Shown in pieces: positions 25,007 to 34,627 of a DNA stretch of 64,000 nt (positions within the stretch are counted from its first letter, which is position 1; each line of letters begins with the position of its first letter). The DNA comes from an uncultured Selenomonadales bacterium (lineage in GTDB: Bacteria > Bacillota > Negativicutes > DSM-1736 > Dendrosporobacteraceae). The stretch covers positions 86,820 through 150,819 of the forward strand of contig CAMJML010000008.1 of assembly GCA_946407015.1 (NCBI GenBank), read 5' to 3'. A program made the position numbers and the translations under genes. The notes beneath the pieces are model-generated. The model worked only from the letters and a program-made list of their open reading frames with translations, made no database searches and had not been told where the DNA came from.

Positions 25007-25052
25007 AAAAACAGATCATCCAGCTCAACTTGAGTAGGGTGATCTGTTTTTT
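25005..25052 (+). terminator. Terminator of the corrinoid/nitrogenase-like operon
   Basis: AAAAAACAGATCA pairs with TGATCTGTTTTTT around a 21-nt loop. It overlaps the stop codon of the NifK-like gene, giving a sharp end to the operon. Confidence 0.85.
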
Positions 25053-25125
25053 ATTGTTGGAGGATGGAAAACTTAATTGTATAATAAAACTGGATAATTT
25101 TTACTGATTTAGGGAGGTCGTTCTA

Positions 25126-25533
25126 TTGATTGAAGGTATTAGCCATATTACTTTTATCGTGAAAGATTTACAGGCAGCCGGAAATTTTTTCACCCATATA
25201 TTTGGTGCCGTTGAAGTCTATTCCAGTGAAGAAAAAACGTTTTCCTTATCACGGGAAAAATTCTTTTTGATCGGCGGAGTTTGGATTGCCATCATGGAAG
25301 GGAATGAGCTGCCAGAGCAAACTTACAATCATGTGGCTTTTAAAGTGCCGGATGAGGAATTAGAAAGCTATGAGTCAAAAATTAAAGAATTAGGTGTTAA
25401 AGTCAAGCCACCTCGGCCGCGAGTCGATGGGGAAGGCCGTTCTTTGTATTTTTACGATTATGATAATCATTTATTTGAACTACACTCCGGGACGCTGGCA
25501 GAAAGGCTGAAACGTTATAATAGAAAAAAATAA
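25126..25533 (+). CDS. fosX: Fosfomycin resistance hydrolase, FosX type
   Basis: A 135-residue vicinal-oxygen-chelate protein. The metal ligands His7, His69 and Glu118 and the catalytic Glu44 (SLSREKFFLI) stand at the positions known for Listeria FosX, and YNHVAF, PRPRVDGEGRSLYFYDYDNHLFELH are near-identical family blocks. FosX is a Mn-dependent epoxide hydrolase that opens fosfomycin with water. TTG start at 25126 after AGGGAGG; a TATAAT at 25080-25085 lies upstream. It is a lone gene, common on chromosomes of soil Firmicutes, with no mobile element nearby. Confidence 0.85.
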   Translation: MIEGISHITFIVKDLQAAGNFFTHIFGAVEVYSSEEKTFSLSREKFFLIGGVWIAIMEGNELPEQTYNHVAFKVPDEELESYESKIKELGVKVKPPRPRVDGEGRSLYFYDYDNHLFELHSGTLAERLKRYNRKK

Positions 25534-25663
25534 AGTGAAAAATTTGAATAATTATGAATAATTTACCAGCTATTTGGTAATAGATAAGCGAAAAGTTTCA
25601 TATCATTATTTTAGCGGGATTAAACTGTTTGGCAGATGATATACGAGATAAAGGGGTGCCGCT

Positions 25664-25954
25664 ATGAGACAGCTTTTTAAGGAAAGAGTGAGCAAATTTG
25701 GCTCGATGATCAGCTTGATTGCGATTACCGCAATGCTGATTATCTTTTCGCTTGTGTTACCTGAATTTATCGGTTCAACTGCGGGAAGGGGCTTTATCGT
25801 TGTCTGGGCAGTGACGGCCATTGTTGCTTTTATTGCCCATGTGACACGGTTTAGCCAGCAGCGCCCGCGCTACCATATACCACGATTCGCTGTAAAAAAA
25901 GACGTACGCACCAACAACAAGGTGGCACGTACGCAGCGTATGATGCGCGGTTGA
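25664..25954 (+). CDS. Small two-helix membrane protein, unknown function
   Basis: A 96-residue protein. Two hydrophobic segments (about residues 15-34 and 43-61) are followed by a strongly basic, Arg/Lys-rich tail (PRYHIPRFAVKKDVRTNNKV), suggesting the tail faces the cytosol or binds nucleic acid or lipid head groups. AAAGGGGTGCCGCT precedes the ATG. I do not recognise a family. It ends against the convergent aminotransferase gene. Confidence 0.6.
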   Translation: MRQLFKERVSKFGSMISLIAITAMLIIFSLVLPEFIGSTAGRGFIVVWAVTAIVAFIAHVTRFSQQRPRYHIPRFAVKKDVRTNNKVARTQRMMRG

Positions 25955-27241
25955 TTAGAGGGATGAGAGCACATCATCCAGATTATTCAGCAAGCGGTCA
26001 AGATCTTCTTGTGTAATAATAAGTGGTGGTTGAAAGGCCAGGACATTGCGGTTGGGACCATTTTTTCCGACCAAGAAGCCCCGGTCTTTCATTTTTTCCA
26101 GGACGATATCAACCTCATGAATGGCAGGCGAGTGATCAGGCAAAACAAGTTCGGCTCCCAGCATTAAGCCGAGTCCGCGGACGTCGCCAATCAGCGGATG
26201 CCTTTCTTGCAATTGCTGTAAGCCGGCCTTTAAATACTGTCCCAGTTCGGCGGCTCGGGCCGGCAGATTCTGCTTGGTAATCACATCAAGGGTGGCTAAG
26301 CTAGCCGCAGCGGTTACCGGATTACCACCAAGCGTTGAGGCGCCAGGGCGGGTATATTTATCGGCAATTTCCGCTCTGGCCGTAAAAGCTCCTACCGGTG
26401 TGCCATTGGCTAAGGCCTTAGCCATGGTCATGATATCGGGTTCAACATCATAATGCTCGATGGCAAACATTTTTCCGGTACGGCCAAAGCCGGTTTGTAC
26501 CTCATCAACAATCAATAAAATACCATAGCGGTCTAGAATTTCTTTAACCCGTTTGAAGTAACCAGGCGGTGGTGTAATCATGCCGCCATTGCCCTGGATC
26601 GGTTCGGCAATCATGGCAGCGACTTGGCCGGAAGTCGCTGTCTTAATTACATTCTCAATTTCGTTGGCACAGGCTAAATCACATTCCGGGTATTGTTTGT
26701 TTAATGGACAACGATAGCAATAGGCATTTGGTGCAAAACTGATGCCGCCGACCGGAGTGGTGTCCGTGCGCCAAAAGCTGAGTCCTGTTAAACTCATGGT
26801 TAATTTTGTCCGTCCGTGCAATCCCTGGCGCAAGCTGATAAATTCATGCTTGCCGGTATAAATCGAGGCAAGCAGCGCCGCGCCTTCATTGGCTTCAGTA
26901 CCGCTGGCACAGAAAAATGATTTTTGCAACCGTCCGGGTGTTAATCCGGCCAGCCGTTCAGCCAGATTTACGATGTTTTGCGTAAGATAAACGGTAGTTG
27001 TATGCTGAAGAGTATTGACTTGCTCACAAATGGCTTTGGTTATTTCCGGATTGCAGTGTCCGCAGTTAACAACCGAAACACCGGCAAAACAGTCAAGATA
27101 TTGTTTTCCGTTGTGATCATAAAGGTATTGCATTTCACCGCGAACTAATTGCATTGGCTGCTGATAAAAATGATAAACGCAGGGAATTAAATAATCGCGT
27201 TTTTTTTGAATAATTTCGTCAGGACCTATGTAAGTGGTCAT
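25955..27241 (-). CDS. Class III aminotransferase (AGXT2/aspartate aminotransferase family)
   Basis: A 428-residue PLP enzyme of the class III group: CASGTEANEGAALLA, the aspartate in LLIVDEVQTGFGRTG and the PLP lysine in MAKALANGTP are intact, and STLGGNPVTAAASL is the second phosphate-binding loop. The branch includes alanine-glyoxylate aminotransferase 2, omega-amino-acid and 4-aminobutyrate aminotransferases. An unusual insertion, CYRCPLNKQYPECDLAC, has four cysteines and could bind a metal; it occurs in some family members. GAGGTGATAGC precedes the ATG. The next gene on the same strand is the U32 protein, 36 bp upstream, so they are likely co-transcribed. Confidence 0.85.
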   Translation of the reverse strand: MTTYIGPDEIIQKKRDYLIPCVYHFYQQPMQLVRGEMQYLYDHNGKQYLDCFAGVSVVNCGHCNPEITKAICEQVNTLQHTTTVYLTQNIVNLAERLAGLTPGRLQKSFFCASGTEANEGAALLASIYTGKHEFISLRQGLHGRTKLTMSLTGLSFWRTDTTPVGGISFAPNAYCYRCPLNKQYPECDLACANEIENVIKTATSGQVAAMIAEPIQGNGGMITPPPGYFKRVKEILDRYGILLIVDEVQTGFGRTGKMFAIEHYDVEPDIMTMAKALANGTPVGAFTARAEIADKYTRPGASTLGGNPVTAAASLATLDVITKQNLPARAAELGQYLKAGLQQLQERHPLIGDVRGLGLMLGAELVLPDHSPAIHEVDIVLEKMKDRGFLVGKNGPNRNVLAFQPPLIITQEDLDRLLNNLDDVLSSL

Positions 27242-27277
27242 GCTATCACCTCGTAACGGTTTGATTTACTTTCTTGG

Positions 27278-29200
27278 TTAACGGGAAACGCGGTAACGAA
27301 AAGCGCCGATGCCTAGCTCACGGGGGCTGGAAAGAGAAATTTTATGCAAGGTTTCGTTTGGCTGGATTTCTAAGCCATCTAAGCGATCGCGGTAAGCTTT
27401 GGTTAATAAACCAACTAATTCAGGAGTATAATACTGGCCTTCGATTCGGTAGGAAGCCGCGCCTCCGAGCGCAGGAATATAAGAGTATAGACAAAGATCT
27501 TTCGCAAAAAGAATGTGATTGCGGCCATACTGGTCGATTTTGATCGGATGTTTTTCACCAGCAGTATCTAATAGTGCATAGGGCTTATGATACAGCTCTT
27601 GACTGGTATCCGCATTATAGCCAAGTACTGCCGATGGGATGCAATGATCCAAAATCATGGCTTCAATTGGGCCGTGAACAATAATTTCCACAGGAAGGCT
27701 GGATTGGTTAAGCAGTCCCCGAATCTGTTCGTAAGTCGCTTCCAATGAAACGGTGGCTTGAACAGCACCGTTGTGTTTGAGCCATGCCGCACTCATATGG
27801 TTAAAAATATTGAGGGAAAAATCAGTATAAACTGGTAAATCACAGTTTTTGCATGCCAGGCTGAGCATGCCGATATTGCTGACCATCACGCCATGAGGCC
27901 GGAGTGTATTTAGCTGGGTAAAGAACTGATCCAGTTCGCTGCTTTCACGCTCCATGGTGACTCGAGGAGTGCTCACAATCACTTTAGTATTAAATGCATT
28001 GGCAACCTCAAGAGCCTGCGTAATTTGTGCCAGTGTCCAGGGTTTGGCGGGTTTAAAACCTTCACCACCAATATAGACGGTATTGGCGCCGTTTTGGCAT
28101 GCCGCTGTGAGACTGGCCATATCGGCAACCCGAACGGCTAAATTGGCTTTTAAACAGTTCTCGGAAGAAGGCCTTTCTGGAATGCCGTGTGCCGAGGAGA
28201 GGCCCGCTTCTTTAACGGCCTGGCTAAAAAAGCGCGGTTCACGCTCGCCGGTATAGCCAATAGCCGATGCACCAGGATTCCCCAAGGCATAGCAAGAGGA
28301 AAAATCACGGGACCGGTTATCATATAACTCCTGCCAGGCTTGTTCATCAAGGGAGTATCCTGCCGGATCGGCAATATAACGGTCAATTGCCTGACGATAG
28401 GTTTTGACAATCCGGCTGACAAAATCAGCGGTGCGCATACGGCCTTCTATTTTAAAGGAACAAACACCGGATTGAATTAATTCAGGCAGATGCTGATAAA
28501 GGCACATATCTTTTTGCGCAAGTTTAAAGGGGCCCGGATCATGGCTGTCCAGCACTTGTCCGGTGCTTTCATCAATTAACTGATAAGGCCAGCGGCATGG
28601 TTTCAAGCAGCGTCCCCGATTGGAGCTTTGGCCGAATAAAATTCCGGAATGCAGGCATTGCCCGCTTTGAGCCACGCACATATCGCCATGGACAAAATAC
28701 TCGATTTCAATACCTGTCCGTTCTTTCAATAAAGCAATTTGTGCCAAAGTCATTTCGCGGCTGACAACCACCCGGGTAATTCCATATTCCTGCAGTTTTC
28801 TGACGGCATGTTCATTATGGGTGTTCATCATGACAGAAGTATGTAGCGGAACAGAAAAATTAAGCTCACGGGCTAATTCTAAAATGGCCAGATCCTGAAC
28901 AATAAGGGCATCGGGTTTAATTTGATCAAGCAGTTTTAAATAATCCCGCATATTACCAATTTCACGATCGCTGATTAAATTATTGACCGTGACATATAAT
29001 TTGACTTGATGTTGATGGGCATATTCAACGGCTTTGGCTAATGCCTGATCATCAAAATTGGTATCTGTGCGATGCATCCGCATATTAAAGCGCTTTCCAC
29101 CTAAATAAACAGCATCGGCACCCGCACCAATGGCAGCCTCAAGCACCTCCCAGGTTCCGACTGGGGCTAGTAATTCTACGGAATCACGTGATAATAACAT
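27278..29200 (-). CDS. U32 family (peptidase U32-like) protein, RlhA-type
   Basis: A 640-residue protein starting LLAPVGTWEVLEAAIGAGADAVYLGG, the TIM-barrel opening of U32 proteins. Four cysteines, Cys175, Cys182, Cys198 and Cys202, form the family's Fe-S site. A second U32-like repeat follows after about residue 350. Characterised relatives (RlhA, TrhP, UbiU/V) hydroxylate rRNA, tRNA or ubiquinone precursors with prephenate or other oxygen donors, and the peptidase label is historical. The length is near that of RlhA, which acts on 23S rRNA C2501, but orthology is not proven. AAGGAGATGAACCT precedes the ATG. Confidence 0.8.
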   Translation of the reverse strand: MLLSRDSVELLAPVGTWEVLEAAIGAGADAVYLGGKRFNMRMHRTDTNFDDQALAKAVEYAHQHQVKLYVTVNNLISDREIGNMRDYLKLLDQIKPDALIVQDLAILELARELNFSVPLHTSVMMNTHNEHAVRKLQEYGITRVVVSREMTLAQIALLKERTGIEIEYFVHGDMCVAQSGQCLHSGILFGQSSNRGRCLKPCRWPYQLIDESTGQVLDSHDPGPFKLAQKDMCLYQHLPELIQSGVCSFKIEGRMRTADFVSRIVKTYRQAIDRYIADPAGYSLDEQAWQELYDNRSRDFSSCYALGNPGASAIGYTGEREPRFFSQAVKEAGLSSAHGIPERPSSENCLKANLAVRVADMASLTAACQNGANTVYIGGEGFKPAKPWTLAQITQALEVANAFNTKVIVSTPRVTMERESSELDQFFTQLNTLRPHGVMVSNIGMLSLACKNCDLPVYTDFSLNIFNHMSAAWLKHNGAVQATVSLEATYEQIRGLLNQSSLPVEIIVHGPIEAMILDHCIPSAVLGYNADTSQELYHKPYALLDTAGEKHPIKIDQYGRNHILFAKDLCLYSYIPALGGAASYRIEGQYYTPELVGLLTKAYRDRLDGLEIQPNETLHKISLSSPRELGIGAFRYRVSR

Positions 29201-29268
29201 AGGTTCATCTCCTTGACTGTAGACTGGTTTAGACTGACTTCGTGTTTTAAGAGCAGATCTAAAACCAT

Positions 29269-30138
29269 TTATTCATAAATTTCTTTTGCTTGTTTTGTGA
29301 GCTCTTCGGATAATTCAATTCCCAAATTGGAGGCAGCAAAGGCATTAAGTAATATTTCCGGCTGCTCAACAATCCCGACAGGAATACTGCCGGGATTTGC
29401 TCCGTTTAAGATTTGAATGGCCTGGGCAGCGCAGTCTTGGCCAAGCTTAGCATGATTAGCCACTAATGCGCCTAGAGCTCCGGCCGCGACATTAGGCGCA
29501 TGGGAAGCAATCACCGGCAAATTGGCGGCATCGGTATAATAGACGACACTGGCAAAGTTTTCCTCGACAATACGGCCAATAGGGATAAACAGGGCATCAA
29601 TATCCTGTGGTAAAAATTCCTCTAAACGGGAAAGATCCTCCGGCTTTTCAACCGGTAAGTCAACCAGATCGAATTCGCCGGCGGCTGCATGGTGGAATTT
29701 GCTGGTTTCTAATAGAGCGTTGGTATCTGCATTATGGAACAAAACCCCTAGTTTTTTCGCTGTTGGCAGCAGGCGCTTAATGAAACTGATTTTGTCATTG
29801 GCTTTCACCATACCCGCAATACCGGTTGCCTTTCCTCCCGGTTCACTCATAGTGGCAGCAAGACCAACACCGACAGGATCAAAAACGGGCGTAAAAATAA
29901 CTGGAATATCGGAGGCTATTTCGACAGCCGCTTTAGCTGACGGGGTGGAGCAGGCAAATATTAGGTCAACTTTTATTTCGGCCAGCTTATTGGCTAGCTT
30001 TGGTAATTCAGCCAGGTTGCCGTCGGCATTCAAATAATGAAAAGAAGCGGAAATTCCGGCTTTCTGTAAACCTTGTTTGAATCCATTGACGGCATCATCC
30101 AAATTTTGAGTCAGTTGTAGAATACCTATATTGTACAA
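29269..30138 (-). CDS. ABC substrate-binding-like protein (TrpX/DUF534 family) without signal peptide
   Basis: A 289-residue periplasmic-binding-protein type I fold, similar to the tryptophan/tyrosine-binding TrpX family: IGILQLTQNLDDAVNGFKQGL, CSTPSAKAAVE and IPVIFTPVFDPVGVGL are the family strands. It starts directly with the first beta strand, without signal peptide or lipobox, and no permease or ATPase gene is adjacent. The TTG start at 30138 has AGAGGTG 9 nt upstream. It could be a cytosolic sensor derived from a transporter, or a component that has lost its export signal. It is divergent from dnaE. Confidence 0.75.
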   Translation of the reverse strand: MYNIGILQLTQNLDDAVNGFKQGLQKAGISASFHYLNADGNLAELPKLANKLAEIKVDLIFACSTPSAKAAVEIASDIPVIFTPVFDPVGVGLAATMSEPGGKATGIAGMVKANDKISFIKRLLPTAKKLGVLFHNADTNALLETSKFHHAAAGEFDLVDLPVEKPEDLSRLEEFLPQDIDALFIPIGRIVEENFASVVYYTDAANLPVIASHAPNVAAGALGALVANHAKLGQDCAAQAIQILNGANPGSIPVGIVEQPEILLNAFAASNLGIELSEELTKQAKEIYE

Positions 30139-30250
30139 AATGCTAACACCTCTTTAAATAATCTAACTAATACAATTTCCACATAAAAGCGATTAATACC
30201 TGCACTGGCTTTCGATTTAGCTGAATATTTTACAAAGGAGTTTCTTATAT

Positions 30251-30260
30251 TTTTGTCGAA
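30251..30260 (+). promoter_or_regulatory. Spo0A-box-like site upstream of dnaE
   Basis: TTTTGTCGAA matches the Spo0A box core (TTGTCGAA) exactly. It lies about 75 bp before the dnaE start. One short match can arise by chance. Confidence 0.35.
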
Positions 30261-30334
30261 GTGTGCTCGTGTTTATCTAAAAAAGTTGTTAAATTTAAGA
30301 TTGTCATTAATAATTTGGGAGAGATAGTAGGTTT

Positions 30335-33300
30335 ATGAATTCTACCGAATATGATAAAAATTTTGTCCACCTTCATGTGCACACCGAATACAGCTTATTA
30401 GATGGAGCCAGCCGGATTGAAAAACTCGTATTGCGGGCTAAAGAGTTAGGGATGCCTGCTATTGCCATCACCGATCATGGTTCGATGTACGGTGTCATTG
30501 ATTTTTATAAACATGCTAAAAAACAGGGGATTAATCCGGTGATTGGCTGCGAGGTCTATGTTGCTCCACGGTCACGGTTTGAAAAGAGTGCCGTAGAAGG
30601 TGAGGCTTATTATCACTTGGTATTGCTAGCTCAAAATAATACCGGGTATCGAAATTTAGTTGAAATCGTGTCACGGGGGTATACGGAAGGGTTTTATTAT
30701 AAACCCCGGGTGGATAAAGAACTTTTATGCAAGCACAGTGAAGGCTTAATTTGTCTAAGTGCCTGTATTGCCGGTGAAATTCCCTCTTTACTACTCAAGG
30801 GTGATATTACCGGTGCTGAAAGTCTGGCGAGAGAGTACCGGGAAATTTTTGGCCCGGAAAACTTTTTTATTGAATTGCAAGATCATGGAATTCCCGAGCA
30901 AAAGCAAGTCAATCAATTATTAATTGATTTATCCCAGAAGCTTGATATCGGACTAGTGGCTACCAACGATTTGCATTATATCAATAAAAGCGATAGCGAA
31001 TGTCATGATGTTTTGCTCTGCATTCAAATGGGCAAGACTGTGGATGACGCGTCCAGGTTAAAATTTCCCAGCAACGAATTTTACTTAAAAGATTTTCATG
31101 AAATGGACAGGCTGTTTGGTGCCTGGCCGGAGGCGTTGGCTAATACGGTTAAAATTGCAGAACGCTGCCAGGTTGAATTTGATTTCGGACAGCTTCACTT
31201 GCCGGAATTTCCGATGCCTGAGGGGCTGACTGCCGATGCTTATCTTCAGCAGTTATGTGAAGAAAGGCTGGTTAAACGCTTTCGGGAAATTGACGATGTA
31301 ATACGGGACAGGCTGGATTTCGAGCTGTCCGTAATCCGCAAAATGGGGTATTCCAGCTACTTTCTCATTGTATGGGATTTTATTAATTATGCCAAACAGA
31401 ATGAAATTCCCGTCGGACCTGGACGTGGTTCTGCGGCGGGCAGCATTGTGGCTTATTTACTAGGCATAACGAATATTGATCCCATCAAATATGGTTTGCT
31501 GTTTGAGCGCTTCTTGAATCCTGAACGGGTTACCATGCCGGATATTGATATTGATTTCTGCTATGTAAAACGTTCTAGAGTCATTGAATATGTGACTGAA
31601 CGATATGGGAACGATCATGTTGCCCAAATTATTACTTTTGGAACGATGGCAGCCAAAGCAGCCATTCGTGATGTGGGCAGAGCGTTGAATATGTCTTATG
31701 GTGAAGTGGATCGAATTGCCAAGATGATACCCAATGAACTAGGGATTACCTTAGACAAGGCTTTACAAAATAACCATGAATTAAACAATGCCTATCAGAA
31801 TGAACCGGCAGTTCGAAAACTGGTGGATTTGGCCAGGGCGGTGGAGGGATTGCCTAGGCATGCCTCTACTCATGCGGCAGGACTTGTGATTGCCAAAGAT
31901 CCGCTTACTTCTTATGTGCCTTTACAAAATTCATCTGAGGGTTTTATTACAACCCAGTATGATAAAGACCGTGTGGAAGAAATTGGTTTGCTTAAAATGG
32001 ACTTACTGGGCTTAAGAACGCTGACTGTCATTGGTGACGCGCTTGAACTTATACGCACTAACCGGGGTATCACACTGGATATTGAGACCATTCCTCTTAC
32101 TGATGAGAAGACGGCGGAAATGCTCTCTGACGGGGATACGGCCGGGGTTTTTCAGATGGAGTCGGGCGGGATGACCAATCTGGTTAAGGAATTAAAGCCT
32201 GAGGGCTTTGCTGATCTGATTCCTTTAGTGGCTCTTTACCGGCCAGGTCCTTTAGGCAGCGGTATGGTTGCCGACTTTATTAATGGACGCCATGGACGGA
32301 AACATGTCAGTTATTTGCATCCCTTGCTTGAGCCTATTTTAAAAGAAACATTCGGGGTTATTTTATATCAGGAACAAGTGATGCAAATTGCATCAACCTT
32401 GGCCGGGTTTACGTTAGGACAAGCGGATCTTTTGCGGCGTGCCATGGGCAAAAAGAAGCACTCTGTGCTGGCTGCTCAAAGGGATAATTTTTTACGTGGT
32501 GCAAAAAACAAGGGAATTGACGCTAAATTAGCGGAAGAAATTTTTGATCTCATGGCTCATTTTGCGGATTATGGCTTTAATAAGTCCCATAGTGCGGCAT
32601 ATGCATTGGTGGCTTATCAAACGGCTTATCTGAAAGCCCATTATCCTCAGGAGTTCATGGCTGCATTGCTTTCCAGTGTCATGGGAACGAATGAAAAAAT
32701 TGGTTTTTACATTGAAGAGTGCCGGCGCATGGGGATTGCTGTGCTTCCGCCCGATATTAATGCCAGCCAAGCAGCGTTCAGTGTGGATGGGGATGCTATC
32801 CGGTTTGGCTTGGCTGCTGTGAAAAATGTTGGTGAAAATGCTATTCATAATTTAGTTGCGGCGCGTAATGAAGCAGGCAAATTCAAGTCGCTGATCGATT
32901 TTTGCACCCGTGTAGATATGAGGGTGGTCAATAAAAGAGTGATTGAAAGCCTGATTAAATGTGGTGCTTTTGATTCATTGGGAGCCCGGCGCGCACAGTT
33001 ATTGGTCGTTTTAGAGCGGGCCATTGATACGGCTGCCAGCCGGCAGCGTGATATGGCGACCGGACAAATCGGCTTGTTTTGCGAGGAAACGATTGATGTA
33101 GCCGATGAAATCATTCTTCCTGACGTTCCGGAAATGCCTCAGGACCAAATCTTAGCCTTGGAAAAGGAAATGACCGGCTTTTACATTACCGGTCATCCTC
33201 TAGACAAATATCGAAATAAGATGAGTCAATTTGCTTCGATTGATCAGTTGGCGTCCGGTGAAATCCCAGATGGAAAGGTGCTGCGGATTGCGGGGCTAAT

Positions 33301-33751
33301 CAGCAGTGCAAAGCGAATTGTTACGAAAAAAGGCGCAACCATGTGTTTTATCGATCTTGAAGATTTTACGAGCCGGGTAGAGGTTGTTGTATTTCCCAAA
33401 GTTTTTGAGAAGACCCATCATCTCCTTCTGCCCGATATGCCGGTTGTTGTATTGGGCAGGTTAAACGCCAACGAAGACGGTGTTAAAATTCTGGCCGAAG
33501 AAGTATCAACGATTGAGGAGTGTCGTCCGGAAGTGCGATTAAGACTGTATAAGGAGCACGAAAACCAAGAGGTGTTCGAGCAATTGAAACAGGTCCTGGT
33601 ACAAAACAAAGGGGATGTCATTGTTTATCTGCATCTGATTAACAGTAAACGTGTGATTAAAACAGAGGAAAAGTTCTGGATTCATCCAAGTTCCGAAGCC
33701 ATCCTGCAATTGGAAAGTCTTTTGGGGAAAGGGGCTGTTCAGCTCATTTGA
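30335..33751 (+). CDS. dnaE: DNA polymerase III alpha subunit
   Basis: A 1138-residue replicative polymerase of the DnaE1/DnaE3 type. The N-terminal PHP domain begins VHLHVHTEYSLLDGA; the polymerase core has GPGRGSAAGS and the catalytic aspartates in MPDIDIDF (about 403 and 405); a helix-hairpin-helix region and a C-terminal OB fold (GLISSAKRIVTKKGATMCFIDLED) follow. There is no proofreading exonuclease domain, which separates it from PolC. GGGAGAGATAG precedes the ATG. It stands alone, with convergent ydcF-like behind. Confidence 0.95.
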   Translation: MNSTEYDKNFVHLHVHTEYSLLDGASRIEKLVLRAKELGMPAIAITDHGSMYGVIDFYKHAKKQGINPVIGCEVYVAPRSRFEKSAVEGEAYYHLVLLAQNNTGYRNLVEIVSRGYTEGFYYKPRVDKELLCKHSEGLICLSACIAGEIPSLLLKGDITGAESLAREYREIFGPENFFIELQDHGIPEQKQVNQLLIDLSQKLDIGLVATNDLHYINKSDSECHDVLLCIQMGKTVDDASRLKFPSNEFYLKDFHEMDRLFGAWPEALANTVKIAERCQVEFDFGQLHLPEFPMPEGLTADAYLQQLCEERLVKRFREIDDVIRDRLDFELSVIRKMGYSSYFLIVWDFINYAKQNEIPVGPGRGSAAGSIVAYLLGITNIDPIKYGLLFERFLNPERVTMPDIDIDFCYVKRSRVIEYVTERYGNDHVAQIITFGTMAAKAAIRDVGRALNMSYGEVDRIAKMIPNELGITLDKALQNNHELNNAYQNEPAVRKLVDLARAVEGLPRHASTHAAGLVIAKDPLTSYVPLQNSSEGFITTQYDKDRVEEIGLLKMDLLGLRTLTVIGDALELIRTNRGITLDIETIPLTDEKTAEMLSDGDTAGVFQMESGGMTNLVKELKPEGFADLIPLVALYRPGPLGSGMVADFINGRHGRKHVSYLHPLLEPILKETFGVILYQEQVMQIASTLAGFTLGQADLLRRAMGKKKHSVLAAQRDNFLRGAKNKGIDAKLAEEIFDLMAHFADYGFNKSHSAAYALVAYQTAYLKAHYPQEFMAALLSSVMGTNEKIGFYIEECRRMGIAVLPPDINASQAAFSVDGDAIRFGLAAVKNVGENAIHNLVAARNEAGKFKSLIDFCTRVDMRVVNKRVIESLIKCGAFDSLGARRAQLLVVLERAIDTAASRQRDMATGQIGLFCEETIDVADEIILPDVPEMPQDQILALEKEMTGFYITGHPLDKYRNKMSQFASIDQLASGEIPDGKVLRIAGLISSAKRIVTKKGATMCFIDLEDFTSRVEVVVFPKVFEKTHHLLLPDMPVVVLGRLNANEDGVKILAEEVSTIEECRPEVRLRLYKEHENQEVFEQLKQVLVQNKGDVIVYLHLINSKRVIKTEEKFWIHPSSEAILQLESLLGKGAVQLI

Positions 33752-33755
33752 CGTA

Positions 33756-34334
33756 TTATTTAGGAAATACGAACAATGAGATCATGGCGGCACCCTCACG
33801 TGCGTACTGCTTGGCTGTCAATAGGTAGTTATCGGCCATCGGGGCAGGTGCTCCGCTTGCATCCAACCCGATATTCTGTGCCAATACCAGTGAACGGCGG
33901 ATGTGGGAGGCATTGGAAACAATGATGGCATAATTCCAGCCTTTCTGACGCATGATTTGCTGCGAATTGATCAAGTTCTGATAGGTATTGACCGAACGAT
34001 CTTCTAAAAGAATCGCTTGATCGGGGATACCATGGGCTACCAGATAATCATGCATGGCTTGAGCTTCAGTGACTTCTTCGTCAGAGCCACGGCCGCCACT
34101 GACAATAATGGATGAGGCGTAGCCGTTTGTATAGAGTTGGATGGCCTCGTCCAGCCGCAAGCGGAGCATCGTGCTTGGCTCATGACCGACCAATTTTGCG
34201 CCGAGCACGATGATGGTGTCTCCAGGGCGCGGGGTTGCATTTTGGCCAACGAGAATAATTGGCAGCTCTACTACGATTAATATGATTAATGTCAGGAATA
34301 ATAAAATACTGCGAAGCTTATTAGTAAAGTACAT
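33756..34334 (-). CDS. YdcF/SanA/ElyC family (DUF218) membrane-anchored protein
   Basis: A 192-residue protein with one N-terminal membrane helix (RSILLFLTLIILIVVELPIILVG) and an exported DUF218 domain: IIVLGAKLVGHEPSTMLRLRLDEAIQLY, IIVSGGRGSDEE and LEDRSVNTYQNLINSQQ are its signature segments. Relatives affect envelope integrity, vancomycin sensitivity or lipid-carrier use; the activity is unclear. GGAGGTTCATC precedes the ATG. The stop is four bases from the convergent dnaE stop, without an obvious terminator. Confidence 0.8.
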   Translation of the reverse strand: MYFTNKLRSILLFLTLIILIVVELPIILVGQNATPRPGDTIIVLGAKLVGHEPSTMLRLRLDEAIQLYTNGYASSIIVSGGRGSDEEVTEAQAMHDYLVAHGIPDQAILLEDRSVNTYQNLINSQQIMRQKGWNYAIIVSNASHIRRSLVLAQNIGLDASGAPAPMADNYLLTAKQYAREGAAMISLFVFPK

Positions 34335-34627
34335 GATGAACCTCCAATGCCAGATATACTTTCATTATAACCGTTTTCCTGCGTTTTTGTTCTGGCGTGT
34401 ATTTGATTATCTTTAAAAAATAAACAATTAGGCAGAGAAAAATGCAATACAGGTATGCTAATTATAGTTTGAAAAATTCGATAAAAAAGGATCGAAAAAA
34501 CTCATTTGTGCTTGTTACTTTATTTCCATTTACCCCGTATTTTAGCAGGAATACTGATTAAAGTGGAGAAAACCATGTATAATATTACAGCTAAGAATTA
34601 ATTTGTTACCAGGAGGCAGCAATAGGA

